Shown: positions 22,272 to 28,661 of the stretch, piece after piece
Position numbering within the stretch: the first letter of the stretch is position 1
Layout of the letters: every line of letters begins with the position of its first letter
Origin: a virus
Reading direction: 5' to 3' (one strand)
IMG/VR virus record: IMGVR_UViG_3300030098_006558
Coordinates: 1-30,149 of that record
Length of the DNA stretch: 30,149 nucleotides
Notes under the pieces: generated by a model
Databases searched by the model: none
Told to the model about the DNA's origin: nothing
What the model saw: only the letters and a program-made list of their open reading frames with translations
Translations under genes and position numbers: made by a program

Positions 22272-22705
22272 TAGCCAAACGGATTTTGGGTCGCTGCTCC
22301 AATCTCTGGACTAGGACTAATCGCAGTCGGTTGTTCTTGAACAGTCAAAGGTTCAAAAGCACGTACATTGTTATACTTGCCGTTTACAACCACAGTAATC
22401 GAACATTGCTTGCCAACAACTTGATCAGTATCGGACAACGCACCCCGAACACCCATCGCATGAGCCATTTTTTGCAAGTCTTCTCGTGCAATCCGAGCGG
22501 CCTCTGCGTTTGGATGCGCTACGTTAAACAATTGTTTTAAAAATTGACCGTCAGGAAGACGCCACTCAGCTGCCAATCGATAATATTCTCTACCATCAGC
22601 ACTTCCTTGTTCTTCAACCAAAGAATTAAGGGTAGCCACATACACTCCCTGCGCTATTAAACCTATCGCCTCAGGAACATCAAATACTTGTGAAAGAGCT
22701 GTCAT
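22271..22705 (-). CDS. DUF669-like ssDNA-binding protein
   Basis: A 144-residue protein. GVYVATLNSLVEEQGSADGR, EYYRLAAEWRLPDGQFLKQL, VVGKQCSITVVVNGKYNNVR is the DUF669/OB-fold-like pattern. The C-terminus is Pro/Gln-rich and ends TQNPFG, like the flexible tails of ssDNA-binding proteins, although it is less acidic than usual. DUF669 genes commonly sit beside Sak4-type ATPases, as here (4-base overlap with the ATPase gene upstream). The likely role is to coat ssDNA during recombination or replication. Confidence 0.75.
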   Translation of the reverse strand: MTALSQVFDVPEAIGLIAQGVYVATLNSLVEEQGSADGREYYRLAAEWRLPDGQFLKQLFNVAHPNAEAARIAREDLQKMAHAMGVRGALSDTDQVVGKQCSITVVVNGKYNNVRAFEPLTVQEQPTAISPSPEIGAATQNPFG

Positions 22706-23454
22706 TTTTTATCTCCTTTGCCCAAAATGTGAGCTTCTAATGTTGGGTAATCGAGTGGAATTTCGTCAGGCATCGGATAGCGCGACTTGGCGACAAATGC
22801 TGGGTGAGCATTAACCTTTAATACCCGAGTTCCATCGCTAACGGCTCTGCCAACCTTTCGATTAAAGCCAGCGTCTTTTTGTTGAATAACCGTTTTTAAA
22901 TCTGCAAATCCAATCACATCGACATATTCTTGGATGAGCCCTGCCGCGCCTTTGTGTAATTTTATTTCATTGCAGCTGTAGCTGTCGCGATCAGGAAAAT
23001 CTTTTGTGTTAGTAACCATGTGCGCGATAAGAATTACCGACATTTTTTTCGATTTTTTAATCTCTCTCATTTGCAGAAAAATATTTCTGAATATCGAAGT
23101 AGCTTCGGCGTATCCTTTGCCATATCCAAACGCTTCAATGTTGGGTTGGTTTGCTTTACGACACACAAAATCCCAAACAAGCGGCTGTAGCCAATCAAGG
23201 CTGTCAACAACCAAAGCTTGATACTCGTGTTTTTCTTTTTTTATAACGTCTAAAGCTTCTTGAAATTCTTCAAAAGTTTTGATGTTAAAGCGATCAGGCC
23301 CGACAACCCCTGCGCCATCCTCAGTCGCTAAAAATACTGGATTTCTTGCACCCGCAGCAAACGTGGTTTTTCCAATGCCTGGTGCGCCAAAAACGCAAAT
23401 TATAGGCGGCTCAATCGCTTTGCCCCGCACGACATCTTTTAGGCTCAACGTCAT
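22702..23454 (-). CDS. Sak4-like AAA_24 ATPase (recombination)
   Basis: A 250-residue RecA-like ATPase. The Walker A is VFGAPGIGKTTF (GAPGIGKT at 23-30). FLATEDGAGV follows. The Walker B is YQALVVDSLDWLQPLV. The sensor segment is MSVILIAHMVTNTKDF. The C-terminal part is HPAFVAKSRYPMPDEIPLDY, typical of AAA_24 phage proteins. The Sak4 group promotes strand annealing with an SSB, matching the DUF669-like neighbour. It overlaps the resolvase gene upstream by 44 bases and the DUF669-like gene downstream by 4. Confidence 0.87.
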   Translation of the reverse strand: MTLSLKDVVRGKAIEPPIICVFGAPGIGKTTFAAGARNPVFLATEDGAGVVGPDRFNIKTFEEFQEALDVIKKEKHEYQALVVDSLDWLQPLVWDFVCRKANQPNIEAFGYGKGYAEATSIFRNIFLQMREIKKSKKMSVILIAHMVTNTKDFPDRDSYSCNEIKLHKGAAGLIQEYVDVIGFADLKTVIQQKDAGFNRKVGRAVSDGTRVLKVNAHPAFVAKSRYPMPDEIPLDYPTLEAHILGKGDKK

Positions 23455-23776
23455 TTTTATTCTCCCTTTTTGCTAAAAATAATTCTGCTAGAAGCTCTTT
23501 TTTCATAATGAAAACTGGTTCATGGCGATCCAATTTAATCGCAACAATGTCTGCATTATCTTGCTCGAAATAACTCATAATCTGCTTGTGTTTTGTTTTT
23601 GAGCGTTTGCATTCAATAATTTTGCCTTCTAATTTCACATCACCAGCAAAAGCTTCACCGAGTTCTTTTTTGTATGCGCCACTTCCAAATACTCGAGCGC
23701 ATTCAAGTCCATAGCTTTTAAAAGCTTCGACAACTTGTCGTTCAAAATCACTTCCTCGGCGTTTGTTTTTGCTCAT
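23411..23776 (-). CDS. Resolvase-like PD-(D/E)XK endonuclease
   Basis: The frame is open further, but ATG 23776 (MSKNKRRGSDFERQVVEAFK) is the start of the domain, 121 residues. RRGSDFERQVVEAFKSYG, RVFGSGA, EAFAGDV (Asp) and KIIECKRSK (E-x-K) is the pattern of small archaeal/phage Holliday-junction-resolvase-like nucleases. The C-terminus is basic. It overlaps the upstream HTH gene by 29 bases and the Sak4-like gene by 44. It probably resolves branched intermediates of recombination or replication. Whether it cleaves junctions or nicks DNA is not visible. Confidence 0.8.
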   Translation of the reverse strand: MSKNKRRGSDFERQVVEAFKSYGLECARVFGSGAYKKELGEAFAGDVKLEGKIIECKRSKTKHKQIMSYFEQDNADIVAIKLDRHEPVFIMKKELLAELFLAKRENKNDVEPKRCRAGQSD

Positions 23777-23963
23777 ACTCATCCAGAAAATCGTTTGCAG
23801 TGACCGCGCCTTTTGTTTTTTTTCGTATCCGAGCAGCAATTTCTGGTCGCGGATAACGCGCACCGAGCAAGTACCAATGCAGAGCCCCTGTTGATATTTC
23901 AAAAAACTCTGCTGCTTTTGGTCTGTCCCAGCCTTTTAGCTCAACAAATTCATTTAAAGTCAT
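23748..23963 (-). CDS. Cro/YdaS-like HTH protein
   Basis: A 71-residue protein: MTLNEFVELKGWDRPKAAEF, FEISTGALHWYLLGARYPRP, EIAARIRKKTKGAVTANDFL. This is a Cro/YdaS-type helix-turn-helix in which the second helix (AEFFEISTGALHWYLLGARY) precedes the Pro-rich turn and the T.G.V...DFL end. It is the third gene of the leftward early operon and is probably an early repressor or Cro-like switch protein. It overlaps its upstream neighbour by 4 bases (ATGA). Confidence 0.83.
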   Translation of the reverse strand: MTLNEFVELKGWDRPKAAEFFEISTGALHWYLLGARYPRPEIAARIRKKTKGAVTANDFLDEYEQKQTPRK

Positions 23964-24139
23964 TGCTGACCTTTTAATTTCAAAATGTCGGCTTTCGGAA
24001 TTGCGTATTTCGCATCAAACTTAAAATTTCTGATAACCCCAGCTTTGATAAGTTTTCTTGTTTTTTGCTGTTGTCGAGGATGTGAACCACCAAAAAGTTC
24101 AGTAGTGGCTTGCTTAAGCGTCAAAATACAATCGCTCAT
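23960..24139 (-). CDS. Small HTH (excisionase/AlpA-like)
   Basis: ATG 24139 (MSDCILTLKQATTELFGGSH, 59 residues) is chosen because it overlaps the stop of the 33-residue membrane peptide gene as ATGA; ATG 24148 is an alternative. The sequence ILTLKQATTELFGG...KLIKAGVIRNFKFDAKYAIP, KADILKLKGQQ looks like the MerR/excisionase winged helix (helix, turn, recognition, wing, next helix). It is a candidate excisionase for the integrase or a second regulator. The identification is by pattern only. Confidence 0.7.
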   Translation of the reverse strand: MSDCILTLKQATTELFGGSHPRQQQKTRKLIKAGVIRNFKFDAKYAIPKADILKLKGQQ

Positions 24140-24237
24140 GGCAAACAACTATCTAACAGAGCGCATGAAAAAAATATCATGCCGTAAACTCCAGCCAAGG
24201 CTGCAAGTAATGTAAAGGTTTCAAGAAAAAATTGCAT
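24136..24237 (-). CDS. 33-residue membrane peptide, first gene of the leftward early operon
   Basis: ATG 24237 follows GGGAGAAGACT (strong Shine-Dalgarno) and encodes MQFFLETFTLLAALAGVYGM, IFFSCALLDSCLP. Residues about 4-27 form one transmembrane helix. The stop overlaps the next gene's ATG as ATGA. It is transcribed from a promoter overlapped by an operator copy at 24276. Small early membrane peptides are often superinfection-exclusion or lysis-timing factors, but nothing shows which. Confidence 0.72.
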   Translation of the reverse strand: MQFFLETFTLLAALAGVYGMIFFSCALLDSCLP

Positions 24238-24260
24238 AGTCTTCTCCCAAAGTTTGAGAG

Positions 24261-24290
24261 AAGAATAACTAAAAAATTACGAAACGCAAC
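24261..24290 (-). promoter_or_regulatory. Leftward early promoter with operator copy O-L
   Basis: ATTACGAAACGCAAC (24276-24290) matches the operator consensus ATTACGAAACGTAAT at 13 of 15 positions. It overlaps a minus-strand -35 TTGCGT (24289-24284). TATTCT (24267-24262) is a -10 at 16 bases. It drives the 33-residue peptide gene and the early operon. Confidence 0.6.
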
Positions 24291-24297
24291 TTTTTTA

Positions 24298-24951
24298 TTA
24301 CGTTATGGTAATTCCGCAAATGGTATGGATTGATTCGACCAGGTGTTTTTCAACAGTAATTTGTTGTACTGGATTATGTTGTGTTACATAAATTGACTCT
24401 TCATCAGCATTTAAAAATTGCTTAATGATAGCTTTTTTTGTGCTTTGGCTTTCTTTGTATATTATACATACGTCATCGCCAGCTCGTGGTGGAATACCAG
24501 GACTACAGAAAACAATCTCCCCAGCCCTAAAACGTGGTGTCATAGTGACACCACTTACCATTACAGCGTAAGCATTTACATTTTTTGCAACATTTGGATG
24601 TGCAACAATGTAATCAACAGGGGCAGAAACGTTGGAATTATCTGCAAATCCCTCTGTATCTGCACCATATAGAGGAATTTTTTTTACAACTGGTAAATCC
24701 TTTTTGTTTAACTCACCAATCACCTCTGACACACTACAATGTAATATGTCAGCAATTACTTCTGCTAACGCTTTATTGGGTTGCCGCTCTTGCGGTACAC
24801 GTGTGTAACACCGCAAAGCTGCGGCTGACATTTTTTTACCACGCCTTGCTGTTATTTCAGCTGCCAAAGCAGGGATTGAATAATCAGCTTTAGCGGCCAA
24901 CATTTTAATATTATTTTTAATAATTAACTCCCAGATTACAAAACGTAACAC
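24298..24951 (-). CDS. S24/CI-like phage repressor (Thr in place of the catalytic Ser)
   Basis: A 217-residue protein. The N-terminal HTH (NNIKMLAAKADYSIPALAAE; KALAEVIADILHCSVSEVIG) binds DNA and the C-terminal S24 domain (VMVSGVTMTPRFRAGEIVFC) dimerises. The usual GxSMxP has Thr (T136) instead of the nucleophile Ser, while the Lys of the dyad (KAIIKQFL, K177) is present. No clear Ala-Gly cleavage site is seen, so it is probably not RecA-cleavable. I prefer the GTG start at 24951, because the mRNA seems leaderless and ATG 24903 would cut the first HTH helix. It is divergent from the DUF6378-like gene. The operator at 24935-24949 overlaps its own start, suggesting autoregulation. Confidence 0.85.
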   Translation of the reverse strand: MLRFVIWELIIKNNIKMLAAKADYSIPALAAEITARRGKKMSAAALRCYTRVPQERQPNKALAEVIADILHCSVSEVIGELNKKDLPVVKKIPLYGADTEGFADNSNVSAPVDYIVAHPNVAKNVNAYAVMVSGVTMTPRFRAGEIVFCSPGIPPRAGDDVCIIYKESQSTKKAIIKQFLNADEESIYVTQHNPVQQITVEKHLVESIHTICGITIT

Positions 24952-25032
24952 AAAGTTTAATAAAGTGCAATATTTACATTTGCAAATTTTATTTTTACAG
25001 TTTAAAAATTACGTACAATGACGAAACGTAAT
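24935..25032. promoter_or_regulatory. Divergent immunity promoters with two operators
   Basis: A self-complementary TTGCAA (24980-24985) can serve as -35 in both directions. Rightward: 17 bases, then TAAAAA (25003-25008), then ATG 25018. Leftward: 17 bases, then TATTAA (24962-24957), then GTG 24951. The expected transcription starts coincide with both start codons, and no Shine-Dalgarno precedes either. Operators ATTACAAAACGTAAC (24935-24949) and ATGACGAAACGTAAT (25018-25032) sit at the start codons. Confidence 0.65.
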
Positions 25033-25311
25033 TTAAAAATAAGAAATGCCGAGATTGCTCTCGAGACAGCAAGAGCGTTTATAACTGGCACTCGCAGAGA
25101 GGCGTATGGAGATGAATGTTTACCAAATGTTGCAGAGCGTTGGAAAAAATTGTTTCCAGATTCGGACATTACACCTGCTAAAACAGCTATCGCGATGGCT
25201 GAACTCAAGCTTGCACGTCTAAATAATTGTATTGATCACACAGACAGCATAATTGATGCTATCGGTTATTTAGCCTTGGCATACGAATTTACAGTTGAAA
25301 ATGACGATTAA
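25018..25311 (+). CDS. DUF6378-like protein, rightward early gene
   Basis: A 97-residue protein: AEIALETARAFITGTRREAYGD is followed by NVAERWKKLFPDSDITPAKT, AIAMAELKLARLNNCIDHTD and SIIDAIGYLALAYEF. The pattern YGD...N...ia..W...l...it..dva..M.l.KlaRl......DsiiDa.GYlal is DUF6378. Members are MazG-like helical phage proteins, perhaps nucleotide metabolic or regulatory. The ATG is within an operator copy (ATGACGAAACGTAAT) and appears leaderless. It is in the place of a Cro gene, but has no HTH. It overlaps the next gene by 11 bases. Confidence 0.8.
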   Translation: MTKRNLKIRNAEIALETARAFITGTRREAYGDECLPNVAERWKKLFPDSDITPAKTAIAMAELKLARLNNCIDHTDSIIDAIGYLALAYEFTVENDD

Positions 25312-25456
25312 ATGTCCAAATTGCGGTGGAACTGGTGAAATTGAAAGTGAAACAACGACCGCAGGATATTTTAATTTTAGTCCATACATCGATATAAAAG
25401 AAATTATTATAGAATGCCCCAGTTGCTACGGCTCGGGTGAAATAGAAGAAAATTAA
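25301..25456 (+). CDS. 51-residue zinc-ribbon protein (DnaJ-type CxxCxGxG)
   Basis: The frame MTIKCPNCGGTGEIESETTT, AGYFNFSPYIDIKEIIIECP, SCYGSGEIEEN contains two CxxCxGxG knuckles (CPNCGGTG and CPSCYGSG), together a DnaJ-like zinc-binding unit. It starts 11 bases before the stop of the DUF6378-like gene and ends 4 bases inside a convergent minus gene. It is probably a small phage Zn protein binding partner proteins or nucleic acid. It is only the second gene of the plus-strand transcript. Confidence 0.78.
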   Translation: MTIKCPNCGGTGEIESETTTAGYFNFSPYIDIKEIIIECPSCYGSGEIEEN

Positions 25457-25602
25457 AAATTAAATAACTCAATGGCGCGTTTTGCAAAATCCTGTGCTTT
25501 TTCGAGTTCTTTAAATTCAATCGAAATCGATTGTGATTCATCAGAAATGACAACGTCAAAGCATTGGTCTTCTGTCTCGTGAATTATTTTTGTTGTAAAC
25601 AT
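25453..25602 (-). CDS. 49-residue acidic protein
   Basis: The frame is MFTTKIIHETEDQCFDVVIS, DESQSISIEFKELEKAQDFA, KRAIELFNF, a short beta-beta-alpha pattern with a helix of alternating charge. It converges on the zinc-ribbon gene with a 4-base overlap. No ribosome site stands out (TTATAATT lies just upstream). The family is unknown. It lies downstream of the terminator that follows the gene at 25709, so it needs its own promoter or read-through. Confidence 0.55.
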   Translation of the reverse strand: MFTTKIIHETEDQCFDVVISDESQSISIEFKELEKAQDFAKRAIELFNF

Positions 25603-25655
25603 AATTATAAAACATAACTAAAAACTTATGTTATACAACAACAATCGTGCCACAA

Positions 25656-25683
25656 AAATGTGCCACATTATTGTGGCACATTT
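25656..25683 (-). terminator. Perfect 12-bp hairpin after the integrase operon
   Basis: AAATGTGCCACA-TTAT-TGTGGCACATTT is a 12-bp perfect stem with a 4-base loop. On the minus strand it ends in a T5 run. A third GTGCCAC copy lies just left at 25648-25654. It follows the 233-residue gene by 25 bases, so it probably ends the integrase operon. The same palindrome could bind a regulator. Confidence 0.7.
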
Positions 25684-25708
25684 CTGTGGGGTATTTTTTT
25701 CGCAGGAT

Positions 25709-26410
25709 TCAGCCATTTATTTGTACAACATTATATTTTTCATCGACAAAATTGGGAAATAAATCTTTATCGACCATCCTATTAAGCGCAACGTGTATCT
25801 CTTTTGGATAAATTTTTTGATGAATTGCGTGCCATTTTATGGTTTCTTGCGCCAAAGCGTGAAGACTATATTCATCAGTGTAATTATGCTGGATATTGTT
25901 TTCTTTTCGAATATTGAACCAAGCCGCCCAATAATGTGGCGCTATCACAAATTCGAAAACAAGCATGGTAAGAACGCTTGGAAAAAACAGTGCAATTCTT
26001 TTATCAAGGTTGCTATTTTCTTTTACGATTGATCCTTTTTTAATCATCATTTGAATTGGACGATCTGCTTTTTTACCTGTTTTTCCCAACGCATCTTCAA
26101 GATCAAGGCGAGTGGTGGGATGATCATTGTAAAAATCAAACATAATTTTAAACAGACAATTGTATCGAGGCGTTTCATCTATGAACTCATTCATTTCAAA
26201 ATATTCGCGCAAGTGTTCGTTTTTTTGTAAATATTGCAATCGACACTCAGTAAAAAATTTGAGTGCCTTACGCATTTTTTGTGCCTCGACAGATTTCATT
26301 GTTGGTCGAACAAAACGCGGATCTTTGCCGCTTTCCAACGCCTCTCGAACATTATTCTCAGGCATTGTTTGCCAATCGTTCATGCTGATATATTTGTAAT
26401 ATTCACTCAT
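25709..26410 (-). CDS. Unknown 233-residue protein after integrase
   Basis: A helical protein without a recognised family: MSEYYKYISMNDWQTMPENN; FTECRLQYLQKNEHLREYFE; LFKIMFDFYNDHPTTRLDLE, DALGKTGKKADRPIQMMIKK, GSIVKENSNLDKRIALFFPS. The last stretch fits a winged helix (helix, helix, recognition, wing), so it may be DNA-binding. There is also a hydrophobic segment VLTMLVFEFVIAPHYWAAWF, probably buried and not a membrane helix. It overlaps the integrase stop as ATGA, so it is co-expressed with integrase. It could be a lysogeny-expressed accessory (moron) or an integration partner. Confidence 0.75.
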   Translation of the reverse strand: MSEYYKYISMNDWQTMPENNVREALESGKDPRFVRPTMKSVEAQKMRKALKFFTECRLQYLQKNEHLREYFEMNEFIDETPRYNCLFKIMFDFYNDHPTTRLDLEDALGKTGKKADRPIQMMIKKGSIVKENSNLDKRIALFFPSVLTMLVFEFVIAPHYWAAWFNIRKENNIQHNYTDEYSLHALAQETIKWHAIHQKIYPKEIHVALNRMVDKDLFPNFVDEKYNVVQING

Positions 26411-27576
26411 TTTGCTACTCCCCCGAAAGCATTGTTGATCAAATCATACGCCTGACTATCTCTACTTGGTAAATTTAACTCATAAGAATAATGCTTTTCG
26501 GTTGTTTTTATAGACTCATGCCCCATCAGGTAAGTTACTTTTTGAGTTGGTAGTTTTGCTGCAATGATTGTTGCAGCATAAAAATGTCGAAGCAAACGAA
26601 ACACTATCTGGTCATCCAACTTAGCTTTCTCACGAGTTTGCCTAAACTTTCTTCTGTTAAAATTATGCCTGTCGATTGTGTTTCCATCTCTATTTGCGAA
26701 GACAAACAGACTATTTTTTTGTTCCCAACTCCCTCTCTTTTCAACGTCATCTAAATAAAGACGTAATTGCTTTGCCGTTTTATCTACAAGCGGTACAGTC
26801 CGTTTTCCATTTTGAGTTTTTGTTAGTGATATTTTGCCCTCTTTGTCTTTAGCACGATTGATATTTATAACTGCTTCATTCCAACTGATATCCGTTTTTT
26901 GTAGTGCGAAAATCTCTTGAGGACGCATCCCAGTGGTTGACGCAACGACAATCATTGTCTGTGTTTGCAAATCAACAGCGTTATCAATTAATTTCTGAAC
27001 ATCGTTTGCTGTGAGCCTTCGATGATCTTTACGTTCAATTTTACCTTGGTACAGTGGCTTACAAGCCAAGGCTGGTGAAACTTCATAGACATTGATTTGT
27101 ACTGCATAGTTTAAAATCTTCTTAAACAATCCCCAGCGTTTGCCAGCACTGTTTCTATGATGTGTATTATATAAGTGTTTTATTAATTGCTCTTGAATTA
27201 GATTTGCATCAATTTCACTGCAAACAGCATTGCCTAGCTGTTTCAATTTATTATTTCCAACGATATACGTGCTCAGTCTACAAAATTCATCACAATATTT
27301 AATTTGCATTTTTTTATAATTATTTTGAGTTTTGGAAGCGTAAATTCGAGAAGTCTTATATTGATTACACAGCTCAAAAAAAGTTATTGAATAAGTTGGA
27401 TTAAACCCTTTCTTTTCAAATTTTATTAACGCTTTGTTAGCCTCAAATTCTGCTTGTTGTTTTGTTTGAAAACCACTTTTTTGAGCCCCAGGAACATTTC
27501 CAACAATATTTCTTATGTCGTATCGCCATGTTCGACCAACCTTTTGAACCGTTCTTAATTCTTTATCGTTCATCAT
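26407..27576 (-). CDS. int: Tyrosine recombinase (phage integrase)
   Basis: A 389-residue integrase. The N-terminal arm-binding region is MMNDKELRTVQKVGRTWRYD. The core-binding domain runs from about 65 to 170. The catalytic domain has R218 (STTGMRPQEIFALQ), a Lys in the beta-hairpin (about K253), the box RLLRHFYAAT (R330, H331), GHESIKTTEKHYSYE (H353, Y363). The residue normally His in HxLRH is Arg (R327), an unusual variant. It probably recombines attP at 28679-28727 with the host tRNA-His gene. It overlaps its upstream neighbour by 14 bases. Confidence 0.92.
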   Translation of the reverse strand: MMNDKELRTVQKVGRTWRYDIRNIVGNVPGAQKSGFQTKQQAEFEANKALIKFEKKGFNPTYSITFFELCNQYKTSRIYASKTQNNYKKMQIKYCDEFCRLSTYIVGNNKLKQLGNAVCSEIDANLIQEQLIKHLYNTHHRNSAGKRWGLFKKILNYAVQINVYEVSPALACKPLYQGKIERKDHRRLTANDVQKLIDNAVDLQTQTMIVVASTTGMRPQEIFALQKTDISWNEAVININRAKDKEGKISLTKTQNGKRTVPLVDKTAKQLRLYLDDVEKRGSWEQKNSLFVFANRDGNTIDRHNFNRRKFRQTREKAKLDDQIVFRLLRHFYAATIIAAKLPTQKVTYLMGHESIKTTEKHYSYELNLPSRDSQAYDLINNAFGGVAK

Positions 27577-27703
27577 TCAGCCCCCTGGTCTTTTTGACGG
27601 CCTTTTCGATTGCCTTTCCAATTTCATCTTCGCTTGGTGGATTGCCAGACAAGCCTAGTAAACGCAGTAATTGTTCATTATTATAGTGTGTAGCTTTAGT
27701 CAT
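27563..27703 (-). CDS. 46-residue protein coupled to integrase
   Basis: The frame is MTKATHYNNEQLLRLLGLSG, NPPSEDEIGKAIEKAVKKTR, GLNDER, short helices with a Lys-rich end. GGAG lies 9 bases before ATG 27703. It overlaps the integrase ATG by 14 bases, which supports translation. The family is unknown; a small directionality factor or a leader peptide for integrase are possibilities. Confidence 0.7.
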   Translation of the reverse strand: MTKATHYNNEQLLRLLGLSGNPPSEDEIGKAIEKAVKKTRGLNDER

Positions 27704-27733
27704 TGGTGTGCTCCGGTGGTTAAAGTTAGCTTT

Positions 27734-27756
27734 ATGGGGGGGTCGTAACCCCCCAT
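27734..27756. terminator. G/C-rich hairpin before the integrase gene pair
   Basis: ATGGGGGG (27734-27741) and CCCCCCAT (27749-27756) form an 8-bp stem with a 7-base loop on either strand. No T-run follows on the minus strand, so it is a weak terminator or an attenuator/RNA-stability element between the small hypothetical genes and int. It could reduce integrase expression. Confidence 0.45.
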
Positions 27757-27817
27757 GAAGTGTTATTCATATCCATTCATTTTTCATCGCGTTTGCTTAC
27801 TTCTCGTTAAAGATCAA

Positions 27818-28012
27818 TTATTTTTTAGACACAATTCTCCCATGAACGCCGCCTATAATTTCACCATCTTCCATAAGACTACACCAATTATGGGCTAACA
27901 ATTGTTTTTTATAAAAACCAAAACGCTTGGCCATTTCGTCTATTTCTTCATGGTGGAAAAAAATTTTTCGCCCATCTTGAAACCAGATTTTGTAGATTTT
28001 CGTTTCCTTCAT
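27818..28012 (-). CDS. Hypothetical 64-residue protein
   Basis: ATG 28012 overlaps the previous stop as ATGA and gives MKETKIYKIWFQDGRKIFFH, HEEIDEMAKRFGFYKKQLLA, HNWCSLMEDGEIIGGVHGRI, VSKK. A TTG at 28030 is a longer alternative. The pattern is beta-rich then helical, with no family recognised. It is part of the operon expressed from the operator-controlled promoter at 28533-28560. Confidence 0.72.
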   Translation of the reverse strand: MKETKIYKIWFQDGRKIFFHHEEIDEMAKRFGFYKKQLLAHNWCSLMEDGEIIGGVHGRIVSKK

Positions 28013-28224
28013 GTACTTACTATTTTCCAAATATTACCCTCGCACCATTTTTCCCACCCTTTTTTCCAATCTTTAACAGTGTAATCTTTCCAGTCATCTA
28101 AACGGAAGCAATAAGACCCAGTTTGGTTAATTTCATTTAAAATCTCTTGAACCGTCCAGTCTGAAAGAATGCCAGTAGTAATCTGCATTACGGTTATTGT
28201 TTTATCAGTGTCAGTCATATCCAT
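28009..28224 (-). CDS. Hypothetical 71-residue protein
   Basis: MDMTDTDKTITVMQITTGIL, SDWTVQEILNEINQTGSYCF, RLDDWKDYTVKDWKKGWEKW, CEGNIWKIVST. It is rich in Trp and acidic residues, probably a small beta/helix fold. It overlaps the genes on both sides (28215 and 28012), a sign of real translation. The function is unknown. Confidence 0.74.
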   Translation of the reverse strand: MDMTDTDKTITVMQITTGILSDWTVQEILNEINQTGSYCFRLDDWKDYTVKDWKKGWEKWCEGNIWKIVST

Positions 28225-28490
28225 TCCCTTTTTTTAATGGTGTCTAAAACCTCTTCCCACGTGTCACAGTCATGCACCCATGTATGATCATCTCCATATT
28301 CTTTTTCTAAAATAATTCTGAAACGTGGAATATCTGGACCAAGCTCACGTTCGTTTGGATCAGGGTGGTCAATAAAAACTTGATAGCCGTTATGTGACCA
28401 TGAGGGACATACATCATTTCCGTATGAGATGTCTTTCCAACCATCAGGCATTGTGATGTCAACTGTGCATTCGTCATTATAACCTGCCAT
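28215..28490 (-). CDS. Hypothetical 91-residue protein, first gene of the integrase operon
   Basis: MAGYNDECTVDITMPDGWKD, ISYGNDVCPSWSHNGYQVFI, DHPDPNERELGPDIPRFRII, LEKEYGDDHTWVHDCDTWEE, VLDTIKKREWI. It is a Trp/Asp-rich, acidic, compact beta-rich protein with three cysteines. AAAGGAG lies 7 bases before ATG 28490, a strong ribosome site. It is controlled by the promoter with a perfect operator at 28539-28553. No family is recognised; small Trp-rich phage proteins can be anti-host factors, which I only note. Confidence 0.76.
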   Translation of the reverse strand: MAGYNDECTVDITMPDGWKDISYGNDVCPSWSHNGYQVFIDHPDPNERELGPDIPRFRIILEKEYGDDHTWVHDCDTWEEVLDTIKKREWI

Positions 28491-28532
28491 TTTTGTGCTC
28501 CTTTTAACTAATAATCGTAACTAACAAATTAC

Positions 28533-28560
28533 ATTATAATTACGTAACGTAATTAATCAA
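28533..28560 (-). promoter_or_regulatory. Integrase-operon promoter with perfect operator in its spacer
   Basis: On the minus strand TTGATT (28560-28555), 16 bases, TATAAT (28538-28533) form a promoter for the gene at 28490. The 15-bp ATTACGTAACGTAAT (28539-28553), a perfect palindrome, exactly fills the spacer, so repressor binding would block polymerase. Confidence 0.72.
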
Positions 28561-28584
28561 ACAAAAAAATGACTAAAAATTACA

Positions 28585-28641
28585 AAAATATCTGAAATTT
28601 CTCTGAAATGAGCCTTTTTTGGCCTTTTCAGAAAAATTTCA
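28585..28641. repeat. Arm-type repeat pair, left side of attP
   Basis: TGAAATTTCTCTGAAA (28593-28608) and TTTCAGAAAAATTTCA (28626-28641) are inverted copies (15/16) around a 17-base centre that contains GCC-TTTTTT-GGC. The left copy lies in a 22-bp repeat (28585-28606) found again at 28850-28871. The arrangement fits integrase arm sites. On the minus strand it could also fold as a 16-bp hairpin. Confidence 0.6.
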
Positions 28642-28661
28642 AAATCTCGTAAGTTATTGAA

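Noticed and set aside
24297-24312. ATTACGTTATGGTAAT as another operator
   Set aside because: The spacing between halves is wrong, the second half is poor, and it lies in the repressor stop codon.
25002-25208. Minus-strand ORF opposite the DUF6378-like gene
   Set aside because: It is antisense to a conserved gene and has no ribosome site or promoter.
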